Part shown: piece by piece, positions 1 to 12,527 of the stretch | Layout of the letters: each line of letters opens with the position of its first letter | Position numbering within the stretch: the first letter of the stretch is position 1 | Source of the DNA: Scenedesmus sp. ARA3 | Taxonomy: Eukaryota; Chlorophyta; Chlorophyceae; Sphaeropleales; Scenedesmaceae | Direction of reading: 5' to 3' | Assembly (NCBI GenBank): GCA_004335835.1 | Contig: RWJK01001221.1 | Span: forward strand, 1-64,000 | DNA: 64,000 nt | Notes under the pieces: generated by a model | Database searches by the model: none | What the model saw: the letters and a program-made list of their open reading frames with translations, nothing else | Told to the model about the DNA's origin: nothing | Made by a program: the position numbers and the translations under genes

Positions 1-37
1 CGGCACAGTGATGCTGAGAATGTGGAACAAGGGAGGG

Positions 38-2240
38 ACTGGCAGCCACTGCGCCCTTGTTGCGCAGGTAGCCGCCAAAGCCTGCGGCACCAACAGGGAC
101 TCAAACCCAATGCTGGAAAAGCTGGTTTGTGCTACTGCATGTAAGGCCCACGCGCAGTTTTGCTGGGCTTGGATGCAAGATACGCAATAGCACAGGGCAT
201 CTGCTGCTCAGGGCTGCAGCTGCCGCATAATGCACTAGTCCAGGTTTTTGATGCAATCAAGCAAACACCAAGGTGCATGCCGACCCCACCTGTTGCAGCT
301 GAAGTGGTCTGCACCCCGCGGATGTGTCGCGCGGTGCGCTTGCGGGCCCACACTGTGAGGTACACGCCAACCAGCTGCTTGCTGACCACCTGACAGCAGC
401 AGCAGCAGCGTTGCCGCGTCATGAGCAGCAACACAAGGTCAACAGTCCGCAAACCAATTTCATCTTTGGAGGGATGTGTGCTGGCGAGATCAAGTGCATT
501 CCAATGCTGCACAACCAGCTTCTTCACACGGCAGCGGCACATATGCTGTCGCCGAGCATCGCCACACCCCATGCATCCAGAAGCTAGCCAGCAGTGCCTG
601 CCTCCACCTCACCTGGACATACTCGTCCTCCCCAAACTCGCTGCTGGCAATCGCCTGTTCCAGCCGAGCCTGCTGCTGCGCTGTGCTGGCGGCCCCGCCA
701 TTGCCGGCTGCGCCCGCGCCCTCAGCGCCAGCACCGGTCCACATCTTCTCCATGCTGCCGACCACGTTGACGGCCTGGGTGGACAGCACATTGTAAGCCT
801 GTGGCGGTAGCAACCGTCACATGCAAATGCTTGGCGTCAGATGCAGGTGCATGCGCATGCTATTGCATGCAGGAACTCGGGTACAGCAGCGAACTACAGA
901 TGTGCCATGCCTGTGTCTGTTGCTAACCTCGTCTGTTTGAAGGATATGCTAGCACAGCCGCACACGGTGCAAGGTGCTCCACAGCAGCAGCTGCGCGCAA
1001 CCGCACAGCATGCTGCAGCGCGTTTACGCTGTGGACCATTTTCTATTCCTTTGCAGGCATATCGTCACCGAGTGCTACAACAGGTGTGGGTGTAGTGCGA
1101 TGCAGCCCCACCTGTGCACCCAAGCGCTCCAAGTTGAGGTACATTGCTTGGCTGGCCATGTTGCTGCCGAACGTTCGCCCAAAGTTGCGGCCAGCCCTGC
1201 AAAGTTGCGGCCAGCCCACATGCACAGGAGCAAACAATGAGGATACGAGCATGTGCACGACAACAGGAACAGCAGGCCTAAAGTAACAGGTGCTGTGCTG
1301 CTAGAGGACGATCAGCTGCAGGCAACAGGTGCATTGCTACACACGGCTGCAAGTGCAGTGTCAGCTGCAGTAAAAACATCAGCAGCGGGCACCTTTAACT
1401 CAGCAGGCGCCAAACTTACTGCAAGAAGCTGCAGTTGCAATGTGCATGGATACAGCTGCGTTGTACATGCGGTGCCCTGTTGCACATGCTCACCACTCGT
1501 CTCCATTCAGCGTGCTTGCCAAAACATAGTCCCACGCATCTGCACCTGCACTGCTAGGCCCAGCAATCACATTGCCTGCTGACAGAGGCACCACCTCCTG
1601 GAAGCCAATCGCAACAATGTCAGGACCAGCTCCTGCTGCGCTGCCTGCTGCTGCTGGTGCTGCTGCTGCCTGCGGCCAGCAGTCTTTCCACTGGTGCAGC
1701 CACTCGTGCAGCTTGAGGCCCGTGGGAGGCCTCTTGCCTGCAACATTGTAGGTACCAGCCTGCAGGAAATAGGTGCATCAAGCCACAAGTGATGTAGAGC
1801 GCTGCATGAACATTGGCAGGGTTGTGCTGTCACCCGGAGCCTGCCCCATAACGTGCGCATGCGTGCTCTGCACAGGCTGCTGCTCCTGTGCACAAGAAAC
1901 TACTGCTGCAAGCAGACGCGCTTCGCACCCCCAGCTGCTGCTGCTGCTGCGCGTGCCTGTCAACTTTTAGCCTAAGCTCCTGAGCCTGCCCTGCTGCTGC
2001 CTCTGCCGCTGTCACGCAAGGGAACGACATGCCCGTCTACCCCTCATCTACTCATCATGCCGTTGCATGCTGCAACGCACCAGCACTTTCACATCCAGCG
2101 TCTCGCTGTATTCCTTGGGGTCGTGGCTGAAGAACTGCCTGCGCAGCTTGGCGCTGCGGAAGTCACGCAGCAGGTGCTCCAGCACTGGGTCATCTGGCCT
2201 GGGCCAGCCACTGCGCTGGTGCTGCTGGCCTGCAGGGAAC
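38..2240 (-). CDS. Inositol polyphosphate 5-phosphatase (IPPc domain), 3' end beyond window
   Basis: Removes the 5-phosphate of inositol phosphates or phosphoinositides. Minus-strand exons, 5' to 3': about 2240 (or 2282)-2081, 1759-1494, 1196-1112, 798-613, 389-290 and 81 to about 38; internal phases agree across all junctions. Joining the first two gives DVKVLAGTYNVAG, the start of the plant-type 5-phosphatase catalytic domain. It is followed by PDIVAIGFQEVVPLSAGNV, later SKQLVGVYLTVWARK and then GFGGYLRNKGAVA, all in family order. The C-terminal catalytic motifs lie left of the window. The exon at 798-613 is Ala/Gly/Gln-rich and is a family-atypical insert between core motifs. The N-terminal start was not found: an open frame continues to 2434 but is probably intronic above 2240-2282. 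The family is clear; substrate specificity cannot be read. Confidence 0.87.
1181..1217. repeat. 17-bp direct repeat at a 3' splice site
   Basis: Two copies of aaagttgcggccagccc (1181-1197 and 1201-1217) sit across the acceptor of the 5-phosphatase exon starting at 1196. On the minus strand the first bases of the exon are repeated just inside the intron with the acceptor CAG between them. It is a miniature version of the larger exon-junction echoes in the window. Confidence 0.8.
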
Positions 2241-2289
2241 AGGTGCAGCCGCAGTCCTGTGATGGTTGGAGCCTTGCAGGAACCAGGCT

Positions 2290-3630
2290 GACGTGTAAGT
2301 TGACAAAAAGGGAAAGGTGGTATGCATGCTTGCTTGCTGAAATGCTGTGCGATGCTTAGGCAGCAGGCGGTTAGGGCAGCAGTGCACTTTGGCGGTGTCC
2401 AACCGCTTGCATGCTTGCTTTGAGCGAGCAGCATGCATCAAGCAGGATGCCTCCAGGCAGGCAGCAGGCAGAATGCTTGCTGCTAGTCATTACTGCATGT
2501 GCTGCTGCTCAGCAAATGCAACATGGCAGGGAATCACTGCCTGACACTTGCCTGGGGACGGTACTGCATGCGCTTGTGGAGTGTCCACCAGCTGCTTGCC
2601 CTGCTGTGAGTTGCAAGAATGCCTCATTGCTTTTAACATGGCTAATTCAGCTACTTTGCACTATTCAAACACGAGAGTTGCACGCACCACCAGGTTTGCT
2701 GCCTTCTGCAGAGCATTCTGCAGCCCTTGCAGTTGCTTCATGCTGCACGCCTGCCACCGATGTGCCTAAGAGCTGTAGTCACAGTTCATGTATCTATCAT
2801 CTGCCAGGATGATGCATTGAACAGATGGCCATGCAGAACAAGGCAGAAGTGATCGAGCATTTGAATTGCCAGGAAGCAGCTTTCTTCAAGAAATAGCGCT
2901 GTCGCACGCGTAATATTCAATAAATTAAGTGGTGACTGTATACGAGACTTTCTGTCATGTGGGGCAAAGCCCTTGTTCTGTCTTTGGTCCGTACAACTAG
3001 CACTCGGGTCCTACAGCACCGGGAAACGCGTGTTCCCACGCCTTTGCGCGTAAACGGTACCCATCTGCCTATCTTACCTGTCTTCTGCAATCTGTGCGCA
3101 TCATCAGCCTGCTGATAGGTGTTCAGGCACTCTGTACTGCTGAGGACTGTACAGCACAGCCAACAAACTACACCAGTGCATAGACAACACCTTAGAGGGC
3201 TGGCACTAGCTGTACTAGAGGTGAATGTCAGCTCTGCAGAAGCTCGCAGTTGCACGTGAAGTGGGCACAAGCAGGTAGGCAGCTGCAGGCCGTACATACA
3301 ACAAGCACACACCAGCAGCCCATCATGCTGGCACAAGGCTTGGTGTGAGCATGAACATCAGAACGAGATCTGCTGCTGCCACAGGCCTGCCACCGCTGGT
3401 TCTGCATCTGCAACAGCGACTAGCAACAAGGGTTTGAGGTGGGGGACATCAACCATGGTTGCTGGCCAGCCGTCTGCGTCAACTGTGTCCACAGCAGTGG
3501 CCAAGTTGCATGAGGCATGCACAGCATTAAGCAGGCTGAACATAATGATGTCAGCAGGTCATTCCGGCTGATACAAGCAGTTGTTGTGTAGATAACATAT
3601 ATAACCTCGTAATACATTTCTCGTGTGCTG
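2290..3630. other. Region without a recognised gene
   Basis: Presumed 5' flank or first introns of the 5-phosphatase on the minus strand, and upstream sequence or introns of the plus-strand low-complexity gene. I see no conserved protein, RNA gene or strong repeat here beyond scattered tgc/gca-rich stretches. Confidence 0.5.
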
Positions 3631-3633
3631 CAG

Positions 3634-5189
3634 GAGCACAGATACGCAGCAGGGACAGCAGGCAGCGCTGGTTCACCCCCTGCTGCAGTCTTTGAGCTTG
3701 CCCTTTCCTGCAAGCAGTAGCAGCAACAATATCAGTGCTGAATCGCACCAGAGCCAGAAGGCGTGCAGCAGTGCTGCACAGCGCAACAGCAGTGCTGCTG
3801 TTGGGGTGGCAAATCGCAACAGCAGTGCCCAAGCAGCAGCGCTTGCTGATGCCTTACGACAAACGCACAAAGATGGCACGCAGCTGACCAGCGGCTCTCT
3901 GCAGCAGCTGCTGACATCAGCTGCAGCAGTGCAGCAGGAGCAGCAACTGCAGCAGCTGAAGCAGGCTAGCCATCCATGTGCTTCAGCAACAAGCACTGGA
4001 CGCCTTGCTGTAGTTGCACCTGATGTTGTGGATGCCAGCACAGCAGCACTCAGGCCGCACACGTATGGCAGCAGCAGCAACAGCAGCAGCAGATTGTCGC
4101 AATGGTCTGGTATCAGCCGCAGTAGTGTGGCTGGGCCCCCACACTCAAGCAACGACGCGGCTGCAACCCCAGCTGCAGCAGCAGCTGCAGCAGCAGCAGC
4201 CAGACGGCCTGTCACAGCACATGTGACGAAGCCGCATAGACCCGGCAGCATCAAATTGCAGCCTGCAGCTGCTGCTGCAGCAGCCGCTGCATATGCATTT
4301 CAGCAGCAGCCAGCATGTTCAGCTCAAGCTGCTGTGCTGTACAGTTCCATTGCTTCTGCAAGGCCTTGCTCAGCTGGCCACATTCAAGGTCAAACTGGCA
4401 GCAGAGCAAGCAGCAGCTGCGGCGGCAGTAGCAACCACGCGCTGTCGGCAGCTGCAGCAGCTCGGCCAGGCACTGCTGCAGCTCAGAAGATCTTGCGGGC
4501 CATAGGCATGACAGACTGCATACACAGGCCAGCTTCAAGTAGTGTCAAGGGTGACTGCAGCAGCAAGCCAGGCGGGCCGTCTCAGCGGCAGGAAACAAGC
4601 GCCATGCAGCAGCAGCAGCAGCAGCACCAGCATCAGCAACTAGACCCTGGCTTAAGCAGGCCAGCAACGGCTGAGCTGCGGGCTCTGCTGGCCAGCAGCC
4701 ACAGCAAGGATGGCATTGCTGAGCGCTTGGAGCACTACAGGTGAGCTTGCGAGGCTGCAGAATGTTTGCGTTTAGACGGTGGCATCTGCTGCGTCCTGTG
4801 ATGTTCAGCAGATGTCACAATTCTTATGTGTCTGCCACAAGACTGACACATGCAAGGCGTAGCCTGGCTGCTCAGGATGCAGCCTCAGATGACGGCGCAG
4901 GACTCTGGCATCGCATCGCTGATGGCAGACAGCAGCAATGCAAAACACAGGCTTGGGTTTCCTGCTTCTGCTGTTGCACTTTGATGTGAGCGCAGGGACC
5001 TCTGTGCACACCTCCTCTGCGGCCAACATCATGTTGCCATGATGGCTGCACAGCTAATGGCGCATTCTGCAGCTGATCAACGCCCCGCGTGTGTTACGCT
5101 GCTCTGCAGGAAAATGAACAGCAGCAACGACAACACAGATGGGCTGGACATTGTGCATGAAGAGGGTGATGGTGAAACAGATGAAGCAG
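3634..5189 (+). CDS. Low-complexity Gln/Ala/Ser-rich protein, two exons visible
   Basis: Not recognised. A long open exon runs from an acceptor-like CTGCAG ending at about 3633 to a GTGAGC donor after 4739; it joins in phase to an exon at 5110-5189, giving ...RLEHYR|KMNSSNDN..., which ends in an acidic stretch (HEEGDGETDEA). About 370 residues of Ala, Gln and Ser runs precede the one ordered-looking segment, SRPATAELRALLASSHSKDG near the end of the long exon. No ATG obviously begins the long exon, so upstream exons are likely. Downstream exons may include the tandem modules from 5530. The consistent phase and clean donors support a real gene; much of the reading frame could be an open frame through CAG repeats, so confidence is moderate. 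Confidence 0.5.
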
Positions 5190-5529
5190 GTGAGGCAGCA
5201 AACAGTGCGATGGCTGGCGCAAATGTCGGCAATGCAACCACATTGAAAATTCAGAACAGTGTTTGTCCATGTGGAAGCATGTGCTGCACTGCTTGAAACA
5301 TTCTCTACGCAATTACAAGATGGTCGGATGCAGAGCTTGCATGCCTCCGTCACTCACAGCCCAGCTGCAGTGCTACTCACGTCAGCATGAACAGCACCCG
5401 GGCCGCAGCTTACTGCCATCATGCAAATTTTGCTGATATCCGCCATCTCGCCTGCCCTGTGCAGCTGCAGAGCTGCCAGACTGGCTCAGAGCCTCAGCAG
5501 CATCCCCATCTGCCTGCCAGGCAGCTCCC

Positions 5530-6373
5530 ATGGTACTCAGCATGGAGGACCCTTGCCAGTCAACGCCAGAGGTGCTGCAGCAGGAGCTGGCACAGCAGCT
5601 GGATGAGCAGCTTGACGCACTGGACATCGGGCAGCTGATGCTGCTGAAAGACGCCGTGTGCCGCCACATGGCCTCGTGAATCTGGATGCACCGCCGGCTG
5701 TGAGCTGCTTGGCGATGGCTGTCTTAGTGAGCACTGGTTTGGCATCTGTGTTGTAAGCAAGCCTGGCGCCACTGCTGGCAGCAGGCAGACCCCTTGGTGC
5801 TCAGCATGGAGGACCCTTGCCAGTCAACGCCAGAGGTGCTGCAGCAGGAGCTGGCACTGCAGCTGGATGAGCAGCTTGATGCACTGGACATCGGGCAGCT
5901 GATGCTGCTGGAGGATGCAGTGTGCCGCCACATGGCCTCGGGAATTTGAATATGCACCGCCGGCTGTGAGCTGCTCGGCGCTGGCTTTCTTAGTGAGCAG
6001 TGGCTTGGCATCTTTGTTCTAAGCAAGCCTGGCGCCACTGCTGACAGCAGGCAGCCCCGGTAGTGCTCGGCATGAAGGCAGACTCTTGCCAGTCAGTGCT
6101 GCAGCAGGAGCGGGCGCTGCAGCTGGATGAGCAGCTTGACGCACTGGACATAGGGCAGCTTTTGCTGCTGAAAGACACCGTGTGCCGCCACATGACCTCG
6201 TGAGCTTAAATGCACCGCCGGGTGTGAGCTGCTTGGCGCTGGCTTTCTTAGTGAGCAGTGGCTTGGCATCCTTGTCTTAAGCAAGCCTTGGCACCACTGC
6301 TGGCAGCAGGCAGCCCCTATGGTGCTCAGCATGGAGGACGCTTGCCAGTCAACGCCAGAGGTGCTGCAGCAGG
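5530..6373 (+). repeat. Tandem array of a ~263-bp exon-like module (3 full copies plus a truncated one)
   Basis: Units begin near 5530, 5793, 6060 and 6320. Each full unit holds a small open frame ending in the same helix: ORFs at 5530-5679 (49 aa), 5806-5949 (47 aa) and 6072-6203 (43 aa). All contain LDEQLDALDIGQL and VCRHM, and they remain in frame despite substitutions and a 12-base net deletion in the third. The segment from GTGCTGCAG (acceptor-like) to CCTCGTGA (donor-like in copies 1 and 3) looks like an exon duplicated together with its intron; copy 2 has lost the donor. The fourth copy breaks off after the GTGCTGCAG. They may be the 3' exons of the preceding low-complexity gene. Confidence 0.75.
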
Positions 6374-7366
6374 ATGTCATGCCGTACAGCCGCGGACAGC
6401 GCAGAACCGCGTGTAGCAGTGACGTGCCTGGCTGATGCTAGTGTGAACACTGAGGTGCATGCTGCTAGCATGCTCAGTATGCCTGCATAACTATGTAGGA
6501 TATGAGCTGTACCTTTGTACCGCTGTATGTAGTGTGGTGTGGTGCAGCTGCTTTACAGAGTAAGATCACGAGCGGGCAGCGTCAGGCATTGGCGCTGCAG
6601 GCAAGTGAGAGCTCACTAGGAGCAAGTCGTTTGGAAACACTCATAGCTATGAATCGCACGCAAGCAAAGCAATTGCAAGTGGGTAGTTACCTCGTGAGTC
6701 GTGAACAACGCTAGCGTAGCACTGTAGACACGCTGACAACGGCACTCCCGACACTGCATGTACTTGCAATCGAAAGAGACAAGTGAAACAAGAAACGAAG
6801 AAACGACTCTGTGCTTGTTGGCCATCTGCCAGCAAGCCAGAGCATGTATACCATTCGCGGGAGACTGTGGACTGTCGGTCCATTGTGACACAGTCACACA
6901 GTCCTCCGTGACTGCAAACTCACAGTCACCGTGACTGCTGCCACGTATCATGCAACTGTGACTCGTTGGATGACTTAAAGTCATCATTATCGTGTGCAGA
7001 ATTCACAAACATGCAATTGAGCAAATGCCAAATCATATCAAGAGCACTCATGTACTGCAGCACAGCTGTCAGTAGACATCTGTCAACCATGCAAGGATTA
7101 CACCGCATGTTAACTGCAGGACATCTCGTGGTGCTTGTCGATCATGCATGTAATGCATAACACGAGCATATAATCTGCATGTTGCATCACATGTGCAACC
7201 TGCCATAGAGTGACGTATCATCAGGGTCACCCAGCATAACCACAGCAACTGGATTACAGTGGCTTGGGCTGTAACTCTGGTCAAACACAAAGGTACCCCT
7301 GGTCAACTGTGTTGACCAAAGAGTAATGTTCACTAATCCGCCACACTGCGTACACCGCGCTCAGGC
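6374..7366. other. Non-coding stretch with a cluster of GTGACTG/CAGTCAC
   Basis: No gene recognised. Between about 6883 and 6965 the heptamer GTGACTG or its complement CAGTCAC (with near variants) recurs in both orientations, allowing several short stem-loops. A short palindromic ggtcaactgtgttgacc lies near 7300. Confidence 0.4.
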
Positions 7367-7470
7367 GTCGTGTCAAGGAGCTGGAACTGCAGCTGGATGA
7401 ACAGCTTGATGCACTGGACATCAGGCAGCTGAAGCTTTTTAATGCAGTGTGCCGCCACATGGCCACGTGA
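7367..7470 (+). repeat. Isolated fifth copy of the exon-like module
   Basis: About 1 kb beyond the array, the sequence again encodes LQLDEQLDALDIRQLKLFNA followed by VCRHMAT and a GTGACC donor-like site, without the upstream half of the unit. Frame is kept, but several residues have changed (IGQLML to IRQLKL). Confidence 0.75.
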
Positions 7471-8794
7471 CCATGGGTTTTTGATGGGTCTTCGAATAGC
7501 TGGCTTGCAGGTTGCTTGCTGGGCACAGGTTTTGCACCCTCACACATTAGACGATTAGACGTGGCTGCTCCTGTTGGCAGCAAGCTTTCTGGTGCCCGTT
7601 GTGTACCCCAACGGCATCGGCCGCCAACAGCTGCTTCAAAAGTATCCACTTGATTTTGCCTAAAATGTGGCACAAGTAGTGTCAGGGCTTGGACAGACCT
7701 GCGGGCACTCCGTGTAAATCAGTTTCACAGCGGCCTTATCTCAGAGCGATTGCATGTGTACGCGTGTTGGAGCCACTGCCCGGCAGCAACGGTGCAGCAG
7801 TGCACTGTGACTAAACAGCGGCCAGGCTGCGAAACTGAACGGCATGACACCCTTGAGCAAAACTAAACGATTACACTGTTTGCACACACAGCTGCAGATG
7901 CACGATCACGCACACCACAGGAGCTACCTGTGAGCGCCCTGATGCATCAACATACGCTGGAGCAAACGCCAGATGTGAACTTCAATTTTTGAAGACTGTT
8001 AGTGCGCACAGCGTAAAGCATGAAACATATGCCAAAGCAAGTGTTCTGGACACAGCCGCTTAGTTCAGCGGCTCAGGTTGATTATTGCAACACAGAAACA
8101 CAAACTTCCTGCAAGATGCACTCTGTTGAGTGCCTATCGGAAGCAACACTGCAAGATGAGAACAATGCCCACCACAACACCCTCACAACTCTGACATGGC
8201 TCGCAGCCACAACTAAACCTGCAGCAGCCCACAGCAGCCAGTTGCTTGTTTGCAGCAACGGGCAAAGCTGTGTTTGGCAGCCGCAACACTGTCTGACGTA
8301 AGCAAAGGAAAACGCCACATAAGGCGGCAAGGGTGACATTCATATAACAATAAATCCCTGCTCACGCAACTCCTCCGACTCCAAACCTGGGTGGTGATAG
8401 AAACTTAAGGCTGCACGAAGAAGCAGCACTGCTGAGGTTGCCAAGCAACTCTCCAAAACAGTGATCACAAGGTGTGTTGGCTGTCCCTGACGGTGACCTA
8501 GTGGGACTGCTGTTCACCCACACAGAGCGCTTTTCCCCAGCACAACTCCTACGCATACGTGATGTATGCCTGTATACAGCCATATATATTCCTGAAAACA
8601 ATCATACAAAAACTCTGGTAGCTACTAGCTATGGCTAGCTAGCAGCAAGCTTGCATAAAAGCAAGCAGCCACGATGCCGCTTTGGAAAGAAAAGCAGCTC
8701 AAACGCCCTCAACAAAACAGAGATTAGATTGCTACACACAGACACACCGGGGACCAGCAGCAGCAGCAGCAGCTGTCACGCGCAGCCGTTTCAG
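7471..8794. other. Region without a recognised gene
   Basis: Includes the 3' flank of the fatty acyl-CoA reductase (minus strand). AT-richer than its surroundings around 8340-8640. No conserved protein or RNA gene seen. Confidence 0.45.
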
Positions 8795-10899
8795 TTATGC
8801 CACAGCTATAGCCTCGCGCTGGAATGCCTTTGGAGACACCACAGCCTTGCTGCTGCTGCTGCTGCTGCTGCGCACACCAGCTGCAGCCATCACCTCCTGC
8901 ACCGCTGCCGCCTCCGCGGTGCTTGCACTGCTGCTGCTGCTGTTGCTGCGTGGCGTGCTTGCCGCACTCCCTGCCTGCCCGGACGCCCTGCTGCTGCTTG
9001 CGCTGCTTGCGCTGCTGGCCCTGCTGCTGCTCGCGCTGCTGTCGCTGCTCGCTGCCTTCTTCAGCCCCATCGTCAGCACTGTGGGCTTCGCTGTCGCCAC
9101 ATACTTGAAGTTGTGCAGCGTCTTCTTGCTGGTGGGCGACTCCATGCGGAACAGCAGCCGCCTAACGCCTGCCTGAAACGTGTCTCCGTACTGCTCCCAT
9201 GACATATGCGCCTCCTGCCACACGCAGCGCCACGCTGCCTTCTCCTTATCCAGCATCTGGTTCATCAGCGCCCGGCCGTTGTCCACAGCACACACAAAGG
9301 ACTTGCCGTACGCCATGCTGTTGTGCACGGAGAAGGCCTTGAAGCCCATCTTGAGGGCGCGGTACTCTCGCGCCTTTCCTGCAAGCTTGAGCAGCCCGCC
9401 CACCAGCTTGATCTTTAGCTTGGCGGATTTGGCGCCGCCAGAGATGCCCTCAGGTGTGGGGTTGTGCTCGCCCTTGAACTTGACGTACCTGAGCAGGGTA
9501 TGAGGGTTTGGGGGTTTGAGATGAGGGTTTTGTGGTACAGCGGGTCGGAGTCAGAGCATAGTACGACAGCAGCATGCAATGAAGTCGGCATCGGGCGGAG
9601 CAGGTATAATGTGGCTTGAAACCGCAACATGCCATGTTCCGCTCTGCTGCTGCACGCCAGTTGCACATGCACAGGGTGCTGCCGCCAGCACTCCAGCTGC
9701 CCTACGCAGAAAGCTGCCGCAGCCTAACCGTGAGGTGTCAGATCACTTGCAGGACCCTGCAGCCCCACAAACATCGCCAGCTGCTGAGCAACATCATGCT
9801 CCAGAAGATCATGTGCACTACGCAGCCGGTAGCAGTACTACACCGTTATAACACACCTCGTTGCCGGCAGGCACAGCGGTGGCGGGTTGGCCCTCCAGAA
9901 CTGAGCCATGGTGCTGAAGCTGCGCGTGATGGTCAGCGGCGCGCTCTCCGCAGACGCCGCATGGAAGATGACCGCCGTGCGGTCCGCAGAGGGGCTGCCG
10001 AACGTCGCTGCTGCTGCCGCGCCGGCTGCAATAACTAGCGAGCCCACGATGTCTGCTGGGATGAGGTCGAGGATTGTGTCGCTGCCATAAGCCACAGACT
10101 TGATGCCTTGGAAAAAGCCCAGCGCATAGCCTGCAGGTGGCGGCAGCAGCAGCAGCAGCAGCAGCAGCAGGGTGCAGGGTGCAGGTCAGCAGAGCAACTC
10201 CTAGCTCCCACAGCCTTCACGTGGTGGAACGCACAGTGCATGACCAGCACCCACTTGAGCTTGGGGACTGGTGCGGCAAAGCAGCAAGATCAAACTGATG
10301 CTTGCGGTGGCAGCTGTCATCTGATGTTGGCCATTGCTGGCTACTGCAGTGCAGGTAATGTGTGTTTTGCTCAAAATCACAAGCGCATCACGCTGATCAA
10401 GCACTGCATCTCACCCATGGTGTAGCCGCCTGCGCCAGCAGGTAGCTACTGCTGGCTGCTGCAATGCATATAATGTGCATACTGCACCAAAATCTAAACA
10501 CACGTGATCAGTTCAGCACATTCAACCGTCTCACCCATGGTGTAGCCGCCTGCGCCAGCGTAGCTGTTGATGTAGCCCGGGTAAGGATCGTACGCGATGC
10601 TCGCGATCAGACTCGGCCGCACAATGGCCCTGCTCACGCCAGGCCGGATGATAGTGCCATCCACGAGCTGCTCTGTCAGGTGCTTGCCAAATGCATAAGT
10701 CGAAGTGAAGTTCAGGCTGCGCATGAGGTCCCCGGTCTGCTTGTTGGCTTGCTCGGCGCTCATGGACAGCATTGCGGCGACGTACTCGCTGTGCGAGACC
10801 CGCGTGCCGTTGATGGTAAGCGGCAGCGGGTAGATTTGCTCCTTGACGGTGGAGTTGCGCGGCAGGTGGTTGTTCACAAAGTAGGTGGACACTGCACAC

Positions 10900-10944
<45 letters not shown>

Positions 10945-11834
10945 AAGCCAGACAGTGAGCCAGGTGGAAGTCAGATCGTACGACAGGACAGTGTGTATGG
11001 CAGTGGAGCGGTTGTTCATACATCACGTGGACAGTGCACGCAGCAGCAGCAGGCACGCTGAAAAGAGTCAAAGCAGGGGAGTGCAGATCACAGTACAGGC
11101 CAGTGAGTAAAGCAGTGTCGCAGTAGGGGTAGACTCGGACTGCAGCTGCTGCAGCTGGATCTTCCCGTAATGGTCGAGAACAGCGCAGCAACAGCTGATC
11201 AGCGCATACGATTTCGGGCAGCTGTGATGTATTCGCTGTCTGCACTGGCTGCAGGTTTGGTGCTTCGGGAGCTGATGCAGCTTGCGTCGCTGTGTTGGCT
11301 ACAGACGCCTCCACTGAACATGTGCTGCAAATGCATGCCACTTGCTGTGACAACAGCAGCTGCTCTGTGAGATACTGTGTTGCAAAACGTATGCTGAGTC
11401 AGCACCATTGCTGGAGTCAATGCATTGTAACCGGATGTTCCTGTATGCTCAGTGCAAAGCAGTGTGTAGCTACTGTTTTGTCACGCACCGTGCACGAAGG
11501 AGCGCAGCTCCTCAAAGCTGGCTGCCACGCGCATCATCTCCATCGTGCCCATGTAGTTGTTCCTGCAAGCAGCACCAGCACCAGCACCAGCATGAACAAA
11601 TTGCTTACTCAGCAGCTGCCCAGCGTGTTCTCAGGGGATACTGAGGGAGCGAGCTGCTGATGGCGATATGCGAGCAACCCAGCAGCAGCCGCATTGTGCT
11701 GGTGGTGCGTGACAGCCGCTGCTGGTGCCTCATGCATGTGCTGCTTGCTTCGGTCAGTCAGCACAGCAGCACACAATCCTGCTGCAAATATTTTATGCTG
11801 CTTTTCCTACTGTTTGTGCTGCGGCTGCTGCTGC

Positions 11835-11876
<42 letters not shown>

Positions 11877-12527
11877 TGCTGTTGCTGCGTGTTGTGCTAC
11901 AGCTTACTTGAGGGTCATCTGGACGTCCGCCTCCAGCTCGATGTTTGCGCCGCAGTGCAGGATGATGCCCACCTCCTGCTGCAGCGTGCGCATGGCCTGC
12001 TCTGACAGGCCTAAATTGGGCTGTGTTAGATCACCCTCTATGGCCTGCACCTTGCTGAACACGTTGCGCTTGCCTGCTGCTGCTTCCTTGTGCAGCAGGT
12101 GGAACAGGGGCCCACACAGCAGGGTGTCCACGCGCTTAGAGGCGGCATGCTGCTTCTTGCCGCGCACCAAGAGGTAGATATGTTTAACCTGCAGGTCATT
12201 GGAAGTTTGGTTAGCATGCTGCGCTGCTGACGGCTGCTTTCACCGGCCACTCCTGCATCTGCCCGGACACGGGTGCGCGACGACCCAACACTACAATGCG
12301 CGAAGACCAGCTGAAGGATAGTAGAGTGAACGATTAGAAGGTTCATTCTGGTGGAAAATGGCTCGCAAGCAGCGATGAAGGCCCCGCACAAAAGTCCCGC
12401 CCATCGAGCGAGCTCCCACCTCAGTCAGGCGCAGCAGCTGCTCCAGCACAATGCTTCCCAGATAGCCAAGGCCTCCGGTTAGCAGGACTGTCTGGCCGCA
12501 ATACTGTTGTTTCGGGGAGAAGGGCAT
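8795..12527 (-). CDS. Fatty acyl-CoA reductase (alcohol-forming), 595 aa
   Basis: Reduces long-chain acyl-CoA with NADPH to a primary fatty alcohol, the precursor of wax esters and ether lipids. Six minus-strand exons join with agreeing phases: 12527-12420, 12188-11908, 11562-11489, 10891-10535, 10130-9857 and 9488-8795 (1788 nt). The start is the only ATG in front of the Rossmann motif TGGLGYLG (residues 17-24). Then come GDLTQPNLGLSEQ, the NNYMGT segment, and the SDR-type catalytic pair YAFGK (Tyr220, Lys224). The IIRPGVSRAIVRPSLIAS segment and a C-terminal region with KTLHNFKYVA follow, and the protein ends in a Ser/Ala-rich tail of about 90 residues that is poorly conserved in the family. 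CTG triplets precede the acceptors of exons 4 and 5. No signal peptide is apparent. The next gene upstream is the zinc-binding protein in the same orientation. Confidence 0.93.
10336..10561 (-). repeat. ~120-bp tandem duplication across the exon 4/intron 4 junction of the acyl-CoA reductase
   Basis: The end of exon 4 with its donor (boundary at 10535) recurs 120 bp downstream at 10415-10441 within intron 4. The copy includes ggcgcaggcggctacaccat and the following GTGAGA. In the copy, an AG lies 15 bases before the donor, so GCGCAG|15 nt|GTGAG would make an in-frame microexon repeating the residues GGYTM. Confidence 0.85.

Noticed and set aside
8651..9202. Long plus-strand open frames rich in Leu/Ala/Cys opposite the FAR last exon
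   Set aside because: They are antisense readings of the Ser/Ala-rich FAR tail (CTG/GCT runs) with no domain content.
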